DNA of 64,000 nt from Tethya wilhelma (lineage: Eukaryota; Porifera; Demospongiae; Tethyida; Tethyidae): NCBI GenBank assembly GCA_964030475.1, contig CAXIPT010000010.1, positions 1,712,240-1,776,239 on the forward strand, in the 5' to 3' direction. The position numbers and the translations under genes are program-made. Under the pieces are notes generated by a model. That model had not been told where the DNA came from. It worked only from the letters and a program-made list of their open reading frames with translations, and did not search any database. Positions 23,688 through 36,722 of the stretch are shown piece by piece. The first letter of the stretch is position 1, and each line of letters opens with the position of its first letter.

Positions 23688-24850
23688 CTAGGCGTTTGAG
23701 CTTCTTGGATGGTTTCTTTCCTTGTTAATGTCATAGTGCTGTGACAGAATCATCGTGGCAGCCTGCATGCATGTGTGTACATGTGTTGGTACATGATTAA
23801 ACAGAAGCACTCTATTGCCTTGGAAATGGAAATAGTGTATATTATGTGAGCCTTGAGATCTGGTTTAGGAAGTCAACTCTACTGCTTCAATGCCAATAAT
23901 TTCTAGTATACCTCAGTGTATGGTAAGAGCATTTGACTAGAAATCTAAAATTAAATTCGAAAGGCCTTGGTTTGAACCCCAGTTAGATCTCAAGATTTTT
24001 TTTCCCTTCAATGTATGCTTGAGTTGGTATATTATACACATACCCAGAAAACAATGGCGATCAATGATCCTGCAAACTCAAGTCTGGTGCTTGTGAGGAT
24101 AAATTCATCATGACTAACATCAAGTCCTCTTGAAAAGAGTACAATTCCCAAGTTAGCGGCAAAGAAGAGTCCAGTAAATTGAGTCTGTATATACATGTAG
24201 ATACAGTATTATTTTATGTTACTGAGCAACCAATCGAAGTGTTATTAACTCTATGCACAACATTTGTCTTCCATGCTGACAGTGTGCCATGGAGTATGTG
24301 TACTAGTATATGCACTTACAATTGCTCCAACTAGATTTACATTAGGGTATGGTTCTGGTAGTGCTGCTTCAATTGCTGCAAGACCATTGCTATTACTCCT
24401 CCAACAATCACAGCCCAAAATGGGTAGGAAAGTTCACCAGTTCTTGGATAAAACCTGCAACGACAAAAACAATCGGACATGCCAAGCATGCATACATGTA
24501 GCTCCATGTGTTCACAATCAGTGAAAATCACTGTAATAATATTAAATTGTATGAAATTGATCAGTATAATGGTATGGACTGCATATATTTTGCATTATCC
24601 CATTTATGATGCATCTAAGTGTTAATTCACTGTCAGAAGTCATGCAGACTTACTCTTGTAATGTTGCTATACCAAATCCAACGATGAAGACTAACCAGCC
24701 TATGAATGTTGCAGCAATAGTTCCAATTGCAATCTAGATGTATGCAAGAGATGTATAATACCAATAATACCAAGCATGGTGAAAGCAATTTGTGTGAAAT
24801 AGCTATTAAAAATTATCTACCTTTCGAATGGTTCCTTCAAAGACCTTCAT
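23688..24850 (-). pseudogene. N6: family-1 gene with a frameshift
   Basis: All five exons are present: 24850-24821 (MKVFEGTIRK), 24733-24654, 24454-24320, 24184-24044 and 23762-23688. Exon 3 is 135 bp where its close relative N5 has 136. After IAMV one T is missing (GTCTTGCAGC against GTCTTTGCAGC), so the frame ends soon after helix 2. Exons 4 and 5 (GLFFAANLGIVLFSRG; MILSQHYDI) are intact, so the lesion is young or a base-call error. The exon 3 donor is the consensus GTAAGT. A tRNA-derived element lies between exons 4 and 5. Confidence 0.7.
23851..24005 (+). repeat. tRNA-derived element with inverted ends, copy 2
   Basis: Bounded by CCTTGAGATCTGG and CCAGTTAGATCTCAAG (inverse of each other), with the degenerate boxes CTCAGTGTATGGTAAGAGC and GGTTTGAACCCC inside and a T run after. 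It is in the last intron of N6. Confidence 0.6.
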
Positions 24851-26840
24851 TTTCTAAATTTTATCTGTTTTCTTGTTGATATAAACTTGATGAAGTGTTA
24901 GTATAGTCCCTTTAGCAAGTGAGCTTGTGTTTTAAGTTCTCAATTGGCCAAAATTTGTTTCTCTTTTCCAAGTGTCCTTAGTTGAACTGTGTGAACAAGT
25001 GGCCGATCCATTTTCTTTTATACACATCTGAACTAGCTTGAAATAATGTATAGTGGATTCATCACCATGACACAACTGAACTTTGACCCTGTCCTGCATG
25101 AGTTCAAACCTGTAGATGAACAAGTGTCTACATACAGGACATCCTCATATACATGCAGTGTGACCTTGTGATAAAGATACTGCATGTGATTCATGCAAGT
25201 GACATAGTATTATTTACCTTATGCCTATCATGGGGGTCTGAAGTAATATTTCATGCAACTTCCTTTAAAACTTTAAAGTACATGCAAGAGGGATATCTAT
25301 ATATACAATTGTATAGTCACTGGAAAGTGTGTGGATATCCAAGATATGACTAGACACCTTGTATACTGTATATGTTTATTGAGTTTCATTAAAGCCTGTA
25401 TACAACTGTGTATATATAGCAAATCTAAGATCACATGCAATCATGCCACACCAACTTCCTGTCTTTTTTTTAGGAAACAGTAGAGCTTCCCTCTCTGCCA
25501 GGAATCAGTCTAGAACTTCCTGTCTCCCAAGAATCAGTCTAAACAGTAGTTGGATGTCCTGCATGTATATAATATTATACATAACACTCAATACTGTAAC
25601 TAAAGTCTATTCACGCTCACTTTTCCCCAGGAAGTATATAGTGTGGTTTGACTTACTATATACAGGTTTGTAGTATCTGTGGTCAATGGAATGTCCCATA
25701 GTTTATATATGGGGCAGACACATAGGAGGCTGTAACTTTTGACTGGTAAGGTGTAGAGTATTTTAAAAGGCACTAACACAATCTAAATGAAATTTGCAGT
25801 AGAATGGTATCTAGAATAACGCAATAGCATGAATTATGGCCAAGTTATGAAGAAATTTGGATCGGCAAAGTGAACGCGAACGGACTTTAACTGCTATAGT
25901 GTTCTGTGGTACTTTTGCCTTTGACTATACTTAAGTTAATTTTCTGTCTACTAACTTTTTGGTGACATATTTAGCAGTCTGCTGATTTTTATTGTTGTTC
26001 TGTGATAGCACTAAAGTCCATCTGGTTTGAGAATGGCGGTAGAAAAAATCAAATAACTTTCTTATTATCCAACCGAGCTGACCTGAGTAATGGATGCATG
26101 TCTAACGTTGGTGTGAAGAGTATTCGGTGAACATACCACAGGGTGTCAACCAGGTTCCTCAAACCTGCTTGACTGGTTTTACTATTTGTGTGGTCCATTG
26201 ATTGTATGCAAGAAGTCTTATCAGTGTACTATAATTCTACATACCTAGTTACACTTTGGTCAAATAATGTATTTAATATATGGACACCACCAAATGGTCA
26301 AAAAGTTCCCCTTGAAGAAAGCAATTTTAAATAACAATTACCCAAATTTCATCTATGCCACGATCCACACCCACACTATAATGAATTAAGGAATGTAATA
26401 TTGTTATTTTGGTTGACCACCCAAGTTTTTTTTTTAAATTTCCCTAATTGAAAGCAATTTTCTCTTTGCATCAAAGGTATGTACTTGAAATTCAGCCTAA
26501 AGTTACTAAAAGTAGGATCCTTACCAACATGCATTTACATTATATTGCAGAGAAACTGTTATCTAATATTGTTATTGAAAACATGCACCCAGATTATAAA
26601 GTTCCCTCCTGCCTGTATGCATGATGAAAAAACAATTTTTCTCGAGCCAATGCATGTCAATAGGCAATTTATCGAAGCTACAAATTTCTAAAGTAACCAG
26701 TATCATGTAGTGTTTTGGTTCAAACAATGTACATGCTTTTACGTTTGCTCATGAAATGTCACAGTATGCATGTTTGACGTGACATAGTTATGTGCATGGC
26801 GAAACTTTCCTCTTATACTATAATATTATGGTAATTATAG
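24851..26840. other. Intergenic stretch with repeat pieces
   Basis: I see no intact gene. The part near 24960-25150 resembles the upstream flank of N5 (22850-23000) and a stretch at 33605-33740 (shared GACCCTGTC), so flanks were duplicated with the genes. One end of element A is at 26011-26085. The part 26080-26760 is an inverted, diverged copy of 62260-62900. Confidence 0.5.
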
Positions 26841-26851
26841 GTTTTTCTCAC

Positions 26852-26935
26852 CCATCCAAGAGAATGGCAATGAGTAATCCAGCAAATTGCAAGTTTATAG
26901 AGTGGATTTACTCTCTACCACTTTTCTATAATAAT
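26852..26935 (-). pseudogene. Relic of a family-1 fourth exon
   Basis: The minus strand reads close to the end of exon 4 of N7 (helix 4, donor GTGAGA) but has two extra bases and stop codons. The upstream half of the exon is gone. It sits where the inverted copy on the right side of the window has the intact genes P1 and P2, so it is probably the remnant of such a gene. Confidence 0.6.
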
Positions 26936-27079
26936 AGCAGTCCCTAACTACCACTAATTTACACTAAAAATATCTTATTGTGTTACATGTATATATGGAG
27001 TATTTGGGTTGCTTGCATGGTGAATAATTTTTGTTATAATGTGGTTTTATCCTCATGATGACTATCACTCTCAGTAGAG

Positions 27080-28277
27080 CACTCTCATTATGAATGAGAT
27101 ACGTTTATTTTACTTGATGTAATGATAATTGATATTATTCGTTGTGACACTGTATAAAAATAGCTAGCTGCATCTTTATGAGGACTATAATATAATTTAT
27201 ATGATAGAGTTATGTTGTTTTGATAAGCAGCATGCATCTTGTGCATATACCATACAATTTGGTCATTGGTGATCAAGCTTTTTCAATCAGTGTATAGTTG
27301 CTTAGAAACCAAACCCTGCATAGTTCCTAGACCTCTATATATATATATATATATCTATTTGTACAAACCTTGCATGCACCATAGTAGACTATACAATTCA
27401 GTCTATGTGAGTTTCACCCATAATAATTGTCTTATAGTTTGAATTAAGGGTATAAAAGGGTATACCGCCAGTGTGCATGCAACAGGGTGTCAACTGTAGA
27501 CTCCTCAAACCTGCTTGACTGGTTTTCAGTGTTTGCATGTTTATAGTGCCTCTGAAGTTACAGTAACTATTGCGTGAACTCCTACGGGTATATCCATGGT
27601 CATAGTGGTGTTGCTATAGACACCACTATAATATGTAGAATCTAAAAGTTTCCAAATTGTAGTTTCAATAGGCATATGCAACCACTTAAGTTAAAATTTC
27701 GCCTATGCATGCCACCGTCCACACCTACACTCTGATAATCAAAACTCACTATTGTTCAAGGCTGACCACCCAACTTTTACAAATTTCCCTTGCAGTAAAA
27801 AAAAATCATCTTCTCCCATTTCTTAATTTGTACAAGATATTTATCCACATTCATTTACATGCCTACACTTTGATCAAGGAAAAAGTTGTATAATATTGTT
27901 GTTATTGGTAACCATGCACCCAAATTAGAAAAATATAGCAATTTTCCTCAAGCCATGCAATACTTATGGGCAACTCATCAAGTAACAAAATGTCTAAATT
28001 TACCTATAAGTAGTAATTTTTATCCACACTACATTCCTACATATGTACATAGAAAGTGAAAAAGTAATAATTATTATTTTGACCACCTTCAACTCAATAG
28101 GCTTATAAAACTAGTCTAGCTCTACACTCTGTTCATTTTCAGTCATTTGTTTCACAGTTCATGTAACTTTCAATCGTTTGTTTTAGCCTGAATATTTTCT
28201 TTCATTTTCGTTACTCTGTCCGTAGTCATAGAAACTAGCCAGGATCATTGTACCCATCTGCATACATGGCATTGTAT
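27080..28277. repeat. Left arm of a long inverted duplication
   Basis: The last exon of N7 and its downstream flank match 55487-57300 in reverse complement, with insertions in the right arm. A further matching block pairs 26080-26760 with 62260-62900. Divergence is moderate and includes many indels. Confidence 0.7.
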
Positions 28278-29236
28278 AAAACACACACATAACATTAGAT
28301 TAGATTTCATTATGATCGATCATAACATCATTGAGAAAATTATAGCCAGGGTCTTACTCAGTAGATTAACTTACCCATCCAAGAATGGCAAATAGTGATC
28401 CAGTAAACTGCAGATTGATAGAATGGATTTGATCTCCACCTGCTTCATTGATGCTTCGGATTAAAATGCCAGTAAAATACAGACTCATTCCCAGGCTGGC
28501 CACAAACAGAGAGCCCAAGAATGCTACCTTAATTTCAGTCAATTAAATAACAGCATTGCATATTAGCATTGGAATTCAATTGCATGCATGAAATGTTCAA
28601 CAGCCCTATCTTTATACAAACAATCCCAGACCTCAATGTCTGCTCATCAGGCAAATGTGTAGACTAAGTGTACATTAATTCACTATCGTGAATATTATTG
28701 TTATATGATTGAAAATAGTAGGATACAACTCCACCTAGTATTGAATAGATTGGTTGCATTGGAAGAGCAGCATGAGCTATAGCTGCAGCCATTGCTGCTA
28801 GTCCACCAAATATGATCACCCATTGTGGAAAATTTTCAGGTTGATCCCTTGGTTGACCACTGTAAGTATTTAATATATGCCATGAACAATTGTGATTTAT
28901 ATATAACTACAGATATTACTTACACAGGCATATACATGCAATGTCATATGCTTGAGAAACTGTGACTCATGATTATTTAGATTGCATAATATTAGTACAT
29001 GCGTTACCAATTAAAGAGCAGCTCAGATAGTTATAGATATAATGAGACTCACTCCTCAACTGTTGCTATTCCATATCCAATGATAAAGAGGAACCATCCT
29101 AGTGCAGTTACAGCCAGAGAAAGTAAAGCTAACTGTTTGTAAATAGAATAGAAAGAGATATATGACAATTTTAATTTTATCACCCAATAGCATGCAGCAT
29201 GTATACCTTGCGAAATATTCCTCTGAAAATATCCAT
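28183..29236 (-). CDS. N7: family-1 four-helix membrane protein
   Basis: Exons: 29236-29207 (MDIFRGIFRK), 29132-29053, 28859-28727, 28527-28375 and 28257-28183; 156 residues with the family phases. Helix 1 is LSLAVTALGWFLFIIGYGIA. The loop GQPRDQPENFPQ precedes helix 2 (WVIIFGGLAAMAAAIAHAAL). Exon 4 has FLGSLFVASLGMSLYFTG and FTGSLFAILGW, and exon 5 reads MILASFYDYGQSNENERKYS. It is nearly the same protein as P2 on the other side of the receptor. The exon 3 donor is GTATCC. Small-residue-rich helices suggest packing in an oligomer or complex, which is speculation. Confidence 0.78.
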
Positions 29237-31427
29237 GATAAAGCAATGTATATTAGTTGTTGTTTTTAAACTTTCTTTCTTTTTTTTTAATCTCTGAAGA
29301 TGAACTGAATTAGTTACTCAACTTACAATCGTAGACTAGAACTAATTTTTGCCTGCTACTCCTTTTTATAGGAAATTGTTTTGGTGAATTCCTTGTCAGG
29401 GGAGCACTGGTATTGTTTGGTGTGGGCAGGAAGTCAGATGGGGAATTTAACCTTAGTGAATTATAACATAACTATTGTGGTCCGAGGCACAATGAATATT
29501 GTTAGCAAGTATCTGATGTAGGCTAATCTGAATCAAATAATCAACTTTGCATGTAGAGTCTCGTAGGCATGGTTATGCCAATGCATATATATGAACAGTA
29601 ATTTATCATAGTATAGTTTGATCAACTTAATTCTCTGCTGTGGGTATCAGTATATAAATGTTTTGGTGGGTTAATTCCTTCCCACTTGTACTTGGTTCTT
29701 GGTTGATCCCATGCATCTATACATGTGTCTCTTGATGTCCATGACATTGTTGTTATCATTATCATAGAGGGGGTGTTTTTTGTCATTGTTATCACATATA
29801 GATTAATGGTCTTGCAATTGTGAGCCACTTGTAGGTATTATGCATGAAAATTCAAAAGGTCTAAAGGTCTTGCACTCATTTATACACTAAAATTACAGTG
29901 TAATGCTATCTCAAAATAAGATGACACCATATTGCTAGAAATTTTCGAGGAATAAAATTTTCGCGGAAAGGCGATGGTTTACCCTGAGCACCCTGAGCAC
30001 CATGCTGGATACGCCACTGGCAAGCTGCTTGTCTGTTAACACAATGACTTGCATAAGCCAAAATTCCATCCTAATTGTCATGTCTCCCTGGATTCCGAAG
30101 CCTATTACAAGTAAGTGCACGTACAACATCACACTTTTGTGACAGTGTTCCGAACATGACCTGGTGGTGAGTCTGTGTATGTGTAGTATGGATGTGGTCT
30201 GATGAGAGAGTTATGAGGGTGTATGTTGTAAAACTTTCCCAAGACCCATCTAATGGATTCCTTCTACTTGTACCGTTTCACCTGTCTGTATATATGCATT
30301 GTAGATGAGGTGCATGACTTTACTATATGTGGTCTGACAGATGAAGGTGTATGTCCTGAGACCCATCTGGTGGATTCCCTGTATGCTTGTAGCGGTTCAC
30401 CTGTCTGTGTGTATATAGATGGGTGGATGGGGTGACTTTACGATATACACTACAATGATATATTATTATATAGATGTGGTCTGATCAGATTGGTATAAAG
30501 TATGAGGGTATTTCCCGAGACCTTTCGAAGTGCCTCTACTTACAGCAATTCATCACTCATTATACTATAGTTCTTGTGAAGTGAAGCACTAGTATAGGAG
30601 CTTACGTACTATATGCACAGAAGCCCAATACAATAATAACTTAACAACAATAACTTTGTTATGTCTGTTGTATATGTTGTAATGAATGCTTAGATGACTC
30701 TGGCTTTGTATGCATACTAAAGAGCTTGGTGGTGTGCCAAATTCCTACATACAACTAAAAAAATTTTTTGTTTGTTTGTTTGTCTGTTTGAAAATGAATA
30801 TTATATGCTGTTATGCATGCTTTGTTGTCATACTGTTGAGCCTGGACATTGGCACACTTCCACTGTTTAGCACACATTAGCTAACAGGCACATGTGCAAT
30901 TTTCTTTCGTTCACCTTTGATAAGAGGCACATTGTTTGAAGTTCTCCAGGTCCACACAGTTTTCTAAGCATGACAGACATGAAATACACCTTCTTTGACA
31001 GTTTGGCTCTCCATTTCAATTGGACAAATTAGGGATTCAGTCTCAAGAGCTATCGATGATGTCGTACATTTTGGAGCATGGTCTTGTGTTAGCCCTCATT
31101 ATAATTTAACACATACTTTCTTGCTGTTGTCCCAATAAGTGGGGGGTTGGTTGATTTCTCTTTTGATGTGTGAGTATTATGAATATGCATGCACTTGTCT
31201 GTGGCATATTTGAATGTGTGTAATGGCATCAAATTCTGAGAAAAATATGGTGTATACCTTATGTTGGTTTTTCTATTAACATTCCAGTTAACAATCAGCT
31301 TAGTCTTTGTTGTTGTTGTTTTTTCCTATCCTATCCTATACTAGCATTGTCCTACTGATGATATCAAAGATATTATACTTTATAGTCTTTTTGCTAACTG
31401 TTTTCTGTGTACATGTTCAACTCCAAT
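29237..31427. other. Intergenic stretch between N7 and N8
   Basis: No family exon is found. The stretch 30130-30545 has degenerate tandem units containing ATGTGGTCTGA and GAGACCCATCTGGTGGATTC. The same array lies upstream of N8 at 32698-33225, and one unit lies at 40108-40262. N7 and N8 thus duplicated together with their upstream flanks. Confidence 0.55.
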
Positions 31428-32479
31428 CTAGTGCTCTGTGTCTTCTTGGTTGTAGTCATAGAAACTTGCCAATATCATTGTACCAGTCTGTAAGTATACA
31501 CATGTACACACAGTTAAATATGCTAGTAATATCCAATGGCAATTAAAGGGATTTTACTCAAATTAACTCACCCATCCAAGAATGGCAATGAGTGAGCCAG
31601 CAAACTGTAAGTTAAAAGAGTGGACTTGCTCTCCACCTCCTTTATTGTTGAAACGAATAATAATGCCGACATTGTACAGGATCATACCCAGGCTAGCCAC
31701 AAACAGAGCGCCCAAGAATGCCACCTTGGTTGAGTCCACAAATGTATAATATTATACTAGTCAATTATAATAACCACATTGCATGATATTGTGTGACACA
31801 TAATACACATACACATATAAACACAATTACACACACACACACACACACACACTAAAAATAAAATTCCATTGCATGCATCTTTCATGCTGCGTGCATGCAT
31901 GACACACTTATCAGGATACAACTCCACCAAGTATTGAGTAAATTGGTTGCATTGGAAGAGCAGCATGAGCTATAGCTGCAGCCATTGCTGCTAGTCCACC
32001 AAATATGATCACCCAGTGGGGAAAATTCTCTGGTCGATCTCTCGGAAATTCTCTGTATAATCATATCCATTATCTATTTTAGTTGTGTACATGTAATATG
32101 ATTTTAGGTATTATCTATGCATAATACTAACTGTTCCATGGTGTATGCAATATGACTTACTCATTAATTGTTGCTATCCCAAATCCAATGATGAAGAGGA
32201 ACCATCCAAGAGCAGTTAGAGCCAGAGACAATAGAGCCAACTGTTTGGTAAAAAACATATGAAATTCTTTCCAAAAGATATAGACTTGTGAATACCGTAC
32301 TTCACTTTTTTTTTTCTTTTGAGCTTTATCAATGATCAATATTTATATCAACAAATGCATAGCTACTTCTAATTGTGGAGAATTGGAAAAATTGTTCAAC
32401 AAAAGCCTACAATAGCTCATCAATTGAAAAAAAATAAGCAGCATGTTACCTTGCGAAATATTCCTCTAAATATATCCAT
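31428..32479 (-). CDS. N8: family-1 four-helix membrane protein
   Basis: Exons: 32479-32450 (MDIFRGIFRK, same as N7), 32240-32161, 32052-31920, 31724-31572 and 31487-31428; 151 residues with the family phases. Helix 1 is LSLALTALGWFLFIIGFGIA. Exon 3 has the loop EFPRDRPENFPHW and helix 2 identical to N7. Exon 4 reads FLGALFVASLGMILYNVG and FAGSLIAILGW, and the end is MILASFYDYNQEDTEH. The exon 3 donor is GTATCC followed at once by TGA, so keeping that intron would stop the protein after two helices. The function is unknown. Confidence 0.78.
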
Positions 32480-32697
32480 GGTCAAGAACCAGTATTTGAT
32501 AGGTAATCTAGCTCCTCAAGATTGAATAGAAATAGCCTCTAGCTCTTTTGCAGATCAAACTTACACAAGGACTGAACTAAAACTAGTGCGAGTTGCTTTG
32601 TCTTTTATAGCAAAGACCTTAAGTAGAATAAATTCCTTCCATACAGCGCACATATTTCTCCGAATTTGGAAGCGTACAAGTATGTGCGCGTATACTA

Positions 32698-33225
32698 CGT
32701 CACACTTTTTGGGACGAACATGACCTGATGGGGAGTCTGTGTATGTGTAGTATGGATGTGGTCTGATGAGAGAGTTATGAGGGTGTATGTTCCGAGACTT
32801 TCCTGAGACCCATCTAATGGATTCCTTCTACTTGTAGCATTTCACCTGTCTGTATGATTGTAGATGAGGTGACTTTACTAATCGCTACAGTAACATAATA
32901 AAGATGTGGTCTGACAGATGAAGGTGTATGTCCTGTGACCCATCTGGTAGATTCCCTGTATACTTGTAGCGGTTCACCTGTCTATATGCATTGTTGGTGG
33001 AGAAATATAATAATAATAATAATAATAATAATAAAGATGTGGTCTGACGAGATAGATATATATGAGAACGTATGTCCTGAGACCCATCTGGTGGATTTCC
33101 TGTATACTTGTAGCAGTTCACCTATGGGTGGGGTGACTTTAATATATGCTACAATAATATTGATATGGTCTGACAAGATCAGTATGAAGTATGAGGATAT
33201 TTCCCTAGACCTTTAAAAGATCCTC
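32698..33225. repeat. Degenerate tandem array upstream of N8
   Basis: Three to four diverged units of 100-140 bp with ATGTGGTCTGA, CCTGAGACCCATCTGG and TGTAGCGGTTCACCTGTCTG, plus a TAA microsatellite at 33005-33034. It matches 30130-30545 upstream of N7. Confidence 0.65.
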
Positions 33226-34932
33226 GATCTACTTATAGCAATTCAGCTCTCATTATACTAGTCTTGTTGTGAAGTGATGCAATAAGTATAGCGAGCTTGC
33301 ATACTATATATGCACAGAAGCCCAATACAATGACTTTGTTATGTCTGTTGTATATGTTGTGATGCTTAGTTGTCTCTGGCTTTGTATGCATACTAAAGAG
33401 CTTTGTGGTGCGCCAAATTCCTACACATGACTAAACAATTGCTAACAGGCACATACAATCTTCTTCCATCCACCTTTGATTAAGGTATAACTTCCATATA
33501 CCTTCACACTACCTTCATATACCTTCCATATAAGGCATAACTTCCATTCACTTTTGATAAAAAAGATTAAGTTTTTAACTGTTCTTTTTTTTTTTTTTTT
33601 TTCTAACTGTAATGGACAAATAATCCAATCATACTTCTTTTATACACATCAACTGCAATTGATTTTATAGGCTTACATTGGTATGATTTTCAACTGAACT
33701 CTTGACCCTGTCACTGTCAGTCCAGAAATATTGATGAGCAAAGGTATATATACATATACAAAGGGTGTGGCTCGTAAAATACAGATGCCTGCACACAGAT
33801 CTAACAATAAACATCAGTAACTTCATATACAAGCAAGGAGCATAAAGCCTGCAACTCATAAAAGGAAAGCATGCTTGCATGCATGCAATGCTACTCTTTT
33901 AGCCAGGCCAGCTCAGCAATTAATTATGTGCTTACTATGTGACATCACAGATGACCCTTTTCTGACTTCTGCCATTTTTGTAATCAGCTGGCAAAGAAAC
34001 TTGTTATCTAGCTAGCTGTATTTCATGTACAGTGACAGAGAAACAGACTCCTAGTAGTGTGTGTTTCACCTTGTTAGTGAGTTGTTACATTTGTTTTGTG
34101 AAAGATTGGCTCCCAAAATATTATATCGCACTTCTTTGTCAGATACGCATGCTGGTTAGCCTTGTCAACAATCTCAAAAACGGTTAACCATACTTGAATT
34201 GCTTGTTGTTTTATCAGTCCTAGGCTAGCTCTGTAGCCTTGTCCTCAGGCCCTCTGCATGCTACTATTGCTGATTTATTACATTGACAATCTTTACCAGA
34301 CACATTTTGAGCACGCAAAAATTAGGAGGGTGGTAAAGATCGTGAATTTTAATAAACCAGTACTACGTAGCAGCATGCAGAAGACCTGGGAATGAGGCCT
34401 CTAGCACTGCATAAGCTAGCTTTCTAGACACTTTTTTCCTAGCTTGTATTCTCCACACTCCAGAGAAAAGACAGCTTTTAGTTCGAGGTCACATCACTTT
34501 CGATGATCCTCCGTAACACACTGGCGGACGGACACACAGACAAACATAACTTTGCTTATAATATGATGCATAATATTATCTTATAGCCTTGGTTATGCAA
34601 AGAAATCTCACAGACAGTCCATAATTATTATATTGGGTAATGGAGATTGAAGGTGTGTGATACTTTATATCAGTAAATCAGTTAAAATACTTTTTATGGT
34701 TTCGAGAAATGTCTTTAATTTTATTTCAAAATTATAATCCTGACCTACATGTATACTTATGACCATGTTGTGCTAAACCTATCAATGTTCCAAACTATCA
34801 TCATTATGTAACAAAAATTAGTACATTGTAGACTAGACACAACTTTAACAATGGCCCATGCATTCTCTTGTTTTCAAGTTTGTTTGTCGTTTTTGTTTGT
34901 TTGTTTTTGATGTTTTTGCTTTTTTGAATTCA
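33226..34932. other. Intergenic stretch, no gene seen
   Basis: This lies between the family-1 array and the family-2 genes. The part 33605-33740 resembles the flanks of N5 and N6. I find no supported exon on either strand. Confidence 0.5.
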
Positions 34933-36722
34933 TTATGGATGTTGTACAGCAGACTGAGAAGATGTTTCTTCATTACTAGGAGAAGAATAATTGTCCAGCA
35001 GTTCGTTGGGACATTCCTCAGTCTCTATCGGTTGTTGTGGTAGGATATCAGCTGTTTGAGTCTGAGGTGGAGCAGTTGTTACTTGGGTGGGCTGAGGTGG
35101 AGCAGTTGTTACTTGGGTAGGCTGAGGTGGAGCACTTGTTACTTGGGTGGGCTGAGGTGGAGCAGTTGTTACTTGGGTGGGCTGAGGTGGGGCAGTTGTT
35201 ACTTGGGTAGGCTGAGGTGGAGCACTTGTTACTTGGGTAGGCTGAGGTGGAGCAGTTGTTACTTGGGTGGGCTGAGGTGGAGCAGTTGTTACTTGGGTGG
35301 GCTGACTCAGAGGTGGTGGTGGCGATCTTCTTAGATAGAAGGAAATTATTCCAGACATAATTCCACACGTAATATAAGCAATGCCAGAAATAACTGCAAG
35401 ACCCTGTGTGTATAATAAAATTTAACGTGATGGAAATAGAGATAAGTCTAGTTGTCAAATCTATAATAGACATTATATAGGATTAATACCATAAATTGTA
35501 AACATTTCATATAGTTGATAATTTCCATATTCACTGCAAAGTACGAAAATTAAACCCACAAAAATTGCAAAATATTGGATGGGACTGCATAACGCAGCAA
35601 TGCTACGAAGATTATTCACCACGAAACATTCACAATTTACTGGTATTTTGCTAGGAGATATATTATTTGACTTACTATTAGTACATCAAAGTAAACAGTT
35701 CCTCTTCCTAACAGTAGCATATTCAGAGTTATAGTGCTGGTAATAGTGACTGCAACAAAGAATACTTTGCAAACAACATCCTAAGTATAAAAAAAGAAAA
35801 AATTAAAATGAGAGAATGAAAACTATAACATTATTCTTACTGTATAGACTATTATAATAATACATGTGGAGTTTGTGACTCAATTAATCATAGTTATAGC
35901 TACTGTAGGTCGTAATTGACCTAAAATCTATCTGGTTTGAGAATGCCACTAGAATAACTTTGTAATTATTTGAAATTTTAAACACCGTTGGAAAGCACTT
36001 GTTCTCCCCGCCCTGTTTTTCCCATGCATACCACTGACCCACAAGATTGCGAATTACAACTAATACCTATTAACTTCCAGCAGCATTCTCAAACCAGATT
36101 GGCTTTAGTGAAAATGTTAATGCAATATTTTCCAGATTTATAGAATGCAGTAAGACTACATCTACACATTTATATGATTTTACATTACCACCATAAGACG
36201 ATGTGAGTGATTAATAGCATTGAAATCTTTTGCTGCAAGGAAGACCATAATACACTCGTAGACTAGTCCTACTAAGCTGGGACCAAGTGCAAGTATAGGT
36301 ACTACAAGAAAAGTTAACAAAATGCGGAAAGTTGCTATCAGCACAATTTCAAAAACTACTGCTGACACTTGAAGAACCTGTATAATTATAATGGCACTAA
36401 TAATTGCATAATCAGTTATTATTATTAAAGTAATAAAAAATTCGATTTTGTACACTACATATGTCATCCACTCATAAAATTCAATGATTATTATTACAAA
36501 TTTTACAGTATGCAAAATTTCCCAAATACAGTATATTTATATCATTATGCATCATGCATGCATCTTGTGCACAATGTCATGTATCTAGTATTCTTACAAA
36601 GAAACAATTTTGTGCAAAGTTTGTAAATGCATACAGCTACGGTTTAACATTCTTGTTTAACTTACCACAATAAGAATTCTCACAAATATCTCAACTGCTC
36701 GTTGAGATTCTTTTTTGACCAT
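34933..36722 (-). CDS. N9: family-2 four-helix protein with PTQVTTAPPQ tail
   Basis: Exons: 36722-36666 (MVKKESQRAVEIFVRILIV), 36377-36189, 35780-35676 and 35403-34933; all junctions are phase 0, giving 273 residues. Exons 1 and 2 make helices 1 and 2 (FRILLTFLVVPILALGPSLV), exon 3 helix 3 (VFFVAVTITSTITLNMLLL), exon 4 helix 4 (ISGIAYITCGIMSGIISFYL). A cytosolic-type tail of about nine PTQVTTAPPQ units ends in an acidic segment (PIETEECPNELL). The layout resembles MS4A- or MARVEL-like proteins, but I see no sequence proof. The first exon is also in frame with the last exon of N10, so the two may form one transcript. Confidence 0.7.
35060..35310 (-). repeat. 30-bp coding minisatellite in N9
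   Basis: Roughly eight and a half direct copies of a 30-bp unit encode PTQVTTAPPQ or PTQVTSAPPQ. N10 has three units at 36880-36970. Because 30 is divisible by three, other frames also stay open across it, which creates false frames on both strands. Confidence 0.9.
35921..36108 (+). repeat. Inverted-repeat element A in N9 intron 2
   Basis: Starts CTAAAATCTATCTGGTTTGA and ends CTCAAACCAGATTGGCTTTA. A copy is at the same place in the paralogue N10 (37727-37908), so the insertion predates the N9/N10 duplication. Confidence 0.8.

Noticed and set aside
35056..35334. Plus-strand and second minus-strand frames over the N9 repeat
   Set aside because: A 30-bp repeat keeps several frames open at once; only the minus frame that joins helix 4 has splice and paralogue support.
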